From the NCBI RefSeq assembly GCF_002307495.1, contig NZ_NTMR01000002.1:186001-250000 (forward strand): a stretch of 64,000 bases of DNA, read 5' to 3'. Positions within the stretch are counted from its first letter, which is position 1. Every line of letters begins with the position of its first letter. Below are positions 63,535-64,000 of the stretch, in pieces. The notes beneath the pieces were generated by a model. That model ran no database searches, had not been told where the DNA came from, and saw nothing but the letters and a program-made list of their open reading frames with translations. Position numbers and translations under genes: made by a program. Source of the stretch: Pseudomonas abyssi. Lineage in GTDB: Bacteria; Pseudomonadota; Gammaproteobacteria; Pseudomonadales; Pseudomonadaceae.

Positions 63535-64000
63535 CAGTCATCCTCGACAAGGTACTCCACCACCGTTTCGGGCCTGAGGTGCGCGGGCCAGGGGTTGCTG
63601 GATGGCACCGATACCGGCTGAGACTCTGCGGCGGGAAAGACAAACCACACGCGATAAAGCAGATCCAGCGCCCAGGCAGCCATCTCCTGTGCATCGTCAT
63701 CCGGTGCACCGAAGACCTTTTGATAATAGTCGGCCAGCGCCTGTTCTGCCGGAGCGTAGTGTGCATCCAGCTTATCCAGCAGTAGCCGATGTTCCGGGGC
63801 CTGGTCAGCCCACTCTCGCAGCGCGGCATCGACCGTTGCCCGACGGTTGTAGGCAGCTGTCGCGTCCAGCGCCCAGGGCCGCTGCGCGAGGTTGCCAAGC
63901 AAGTGCGCCGCCGCCAGACGAATGCGCGCCGTCGGTTGCAGGGTCCCTTCATTGAGGCCGGGGCCAAGGGCCTGATCCAGCAAGGCTGTCAGCCGGTCAA
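63534..64000 (-). CDS. Hypothetical protein, N-terminus outside the window
   Basis: The frame is open from the window edge to the stop at 63534, at least 155 residues. Its last base overlaps the ATG of the barrel gene, so the two are co-translated. The visible part is predicted helical, alanine- and leucine-rich, with many Arg, Asp and Glu, and ends RPETVVEYLVEDD. No signal or family was recognised. A link with the following outer-membrane protein is suggested by the overlap. Confidence 0.65.
   Translation of the reverse strand, partial: DRLTALLDQALGPGLNEGTLQPTARIRLAAAHLLGNLAQRPWALDATAAYNRRATVDAALREWADQAPEHRLLLDKLDAHYAPAEQALADYYQKVFGAPDDDAQEMAAWALDLLYRVWFVFPAAESQPVSVPSSNPWPAHLRPETVVEYLVEDD

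Noticed and set aside
1..64000. tRNA, rRNA and CRISPR arrays
   Set aside because: No cloverleaf-like tRNA ends, rRNA signatures or regularly spaced direct repeats were seen, though weak RNA genes could be missed without a covariance search.

Overview
The window is a 64 kb piece of a gamma-proteobacterial chromosome, almost certainly from the Pseudomonadaceae. The best evidence is the gene order hom-thrC, dsbC, xerD, rplS-trmD-rimM-rpsP, ffh, a YpjD-like gene, a CNNM/CorC-like gene, a GDSL esterase, purT, a DUF1289 gene, a gamma carbonic anhydrase gene and a NUDIX gene, which I recall from Pseudomonas aeruginosa. GC-rich codon use, a BdlA-type chemoreceptor and REP-like hairpins agree. The short OpgH and the accessory content would fit the Halopseudomonas (P. 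pertucinogena) side of the family, but that is inference. No rRNA, tRNA, CRISPR array, prophage or transposase gene was seen.

Region by region. 1-7650: a minus-strand operon yjfI - pspA-like - yqiJ-like - yqiK (flotillin) - giant DUF3686 'DNA repair ATPase' (cut by the window edge), preceded by a large palindrome. 7854-13505: MgtC/SapB protein, PAS-GGDEF diguanylate cyclase, DUF808 protein, BdlA-like receptor and a CoA transferase. 13506-14186: a 680-base gene-free stretch packed with nested palindromic repeats. 14187-21748: a tight six-gene catabolic operon (GabD-like and GabT-like enzymes, tartrate/isopropylmalate-type dehydrogenase, 2-hydroxyacid dehydrogenase, amidase, aminotransferase) without its own regulator or transporter. 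22051-28024: DUF4399 protein, the opgG-orf82-opgH glucan operon, a small acidic secreted protein and a DUF1275 protein. 28184-34630: YeeN, an XRE regulator overlapping an MscS channel gene, a second PspA with a YiaA-type partner, a secreted metallo-hydrolase with a LysR gene, and a CHAD protein. 34651-41722: a YpfJ-like metallopeptidase, a TRIC/UPF0126 transporter under a tandem glycine riboswitch, an EamA transporter and a two-gene RND efflux operon. 41931-57745: ohr and the conserved housekeeping block. 57883-64000: a damaged second BdlA-like gene, small conserved proteins, a TetR/DUF2855 pair, an RlpA-like lipoprotein and a frameshifted outer-membrane barrel gene.

Envelope stress and membrane maintenance recur: two PspA systems, a flotillin module, periplasmic glucans, mechanosensitive and RND proteins, and Ohr. 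Two c-di-GMP/biofilm-type sensors and a diguanylate cyclase suggest lifestyle switching. Four apparent single-base indels (near 22670, 57911, 63056 and 63249) break otherwise readable proteins. They may be real decay or errors in the underlying assembly. The most unusual items are the YjfI-PspA-flotillin-DUF3686 module, the palindromic mobile-like elements (one of which appears to supply the start codon of a NUDIX gene), and the unassigned catabolic operon.
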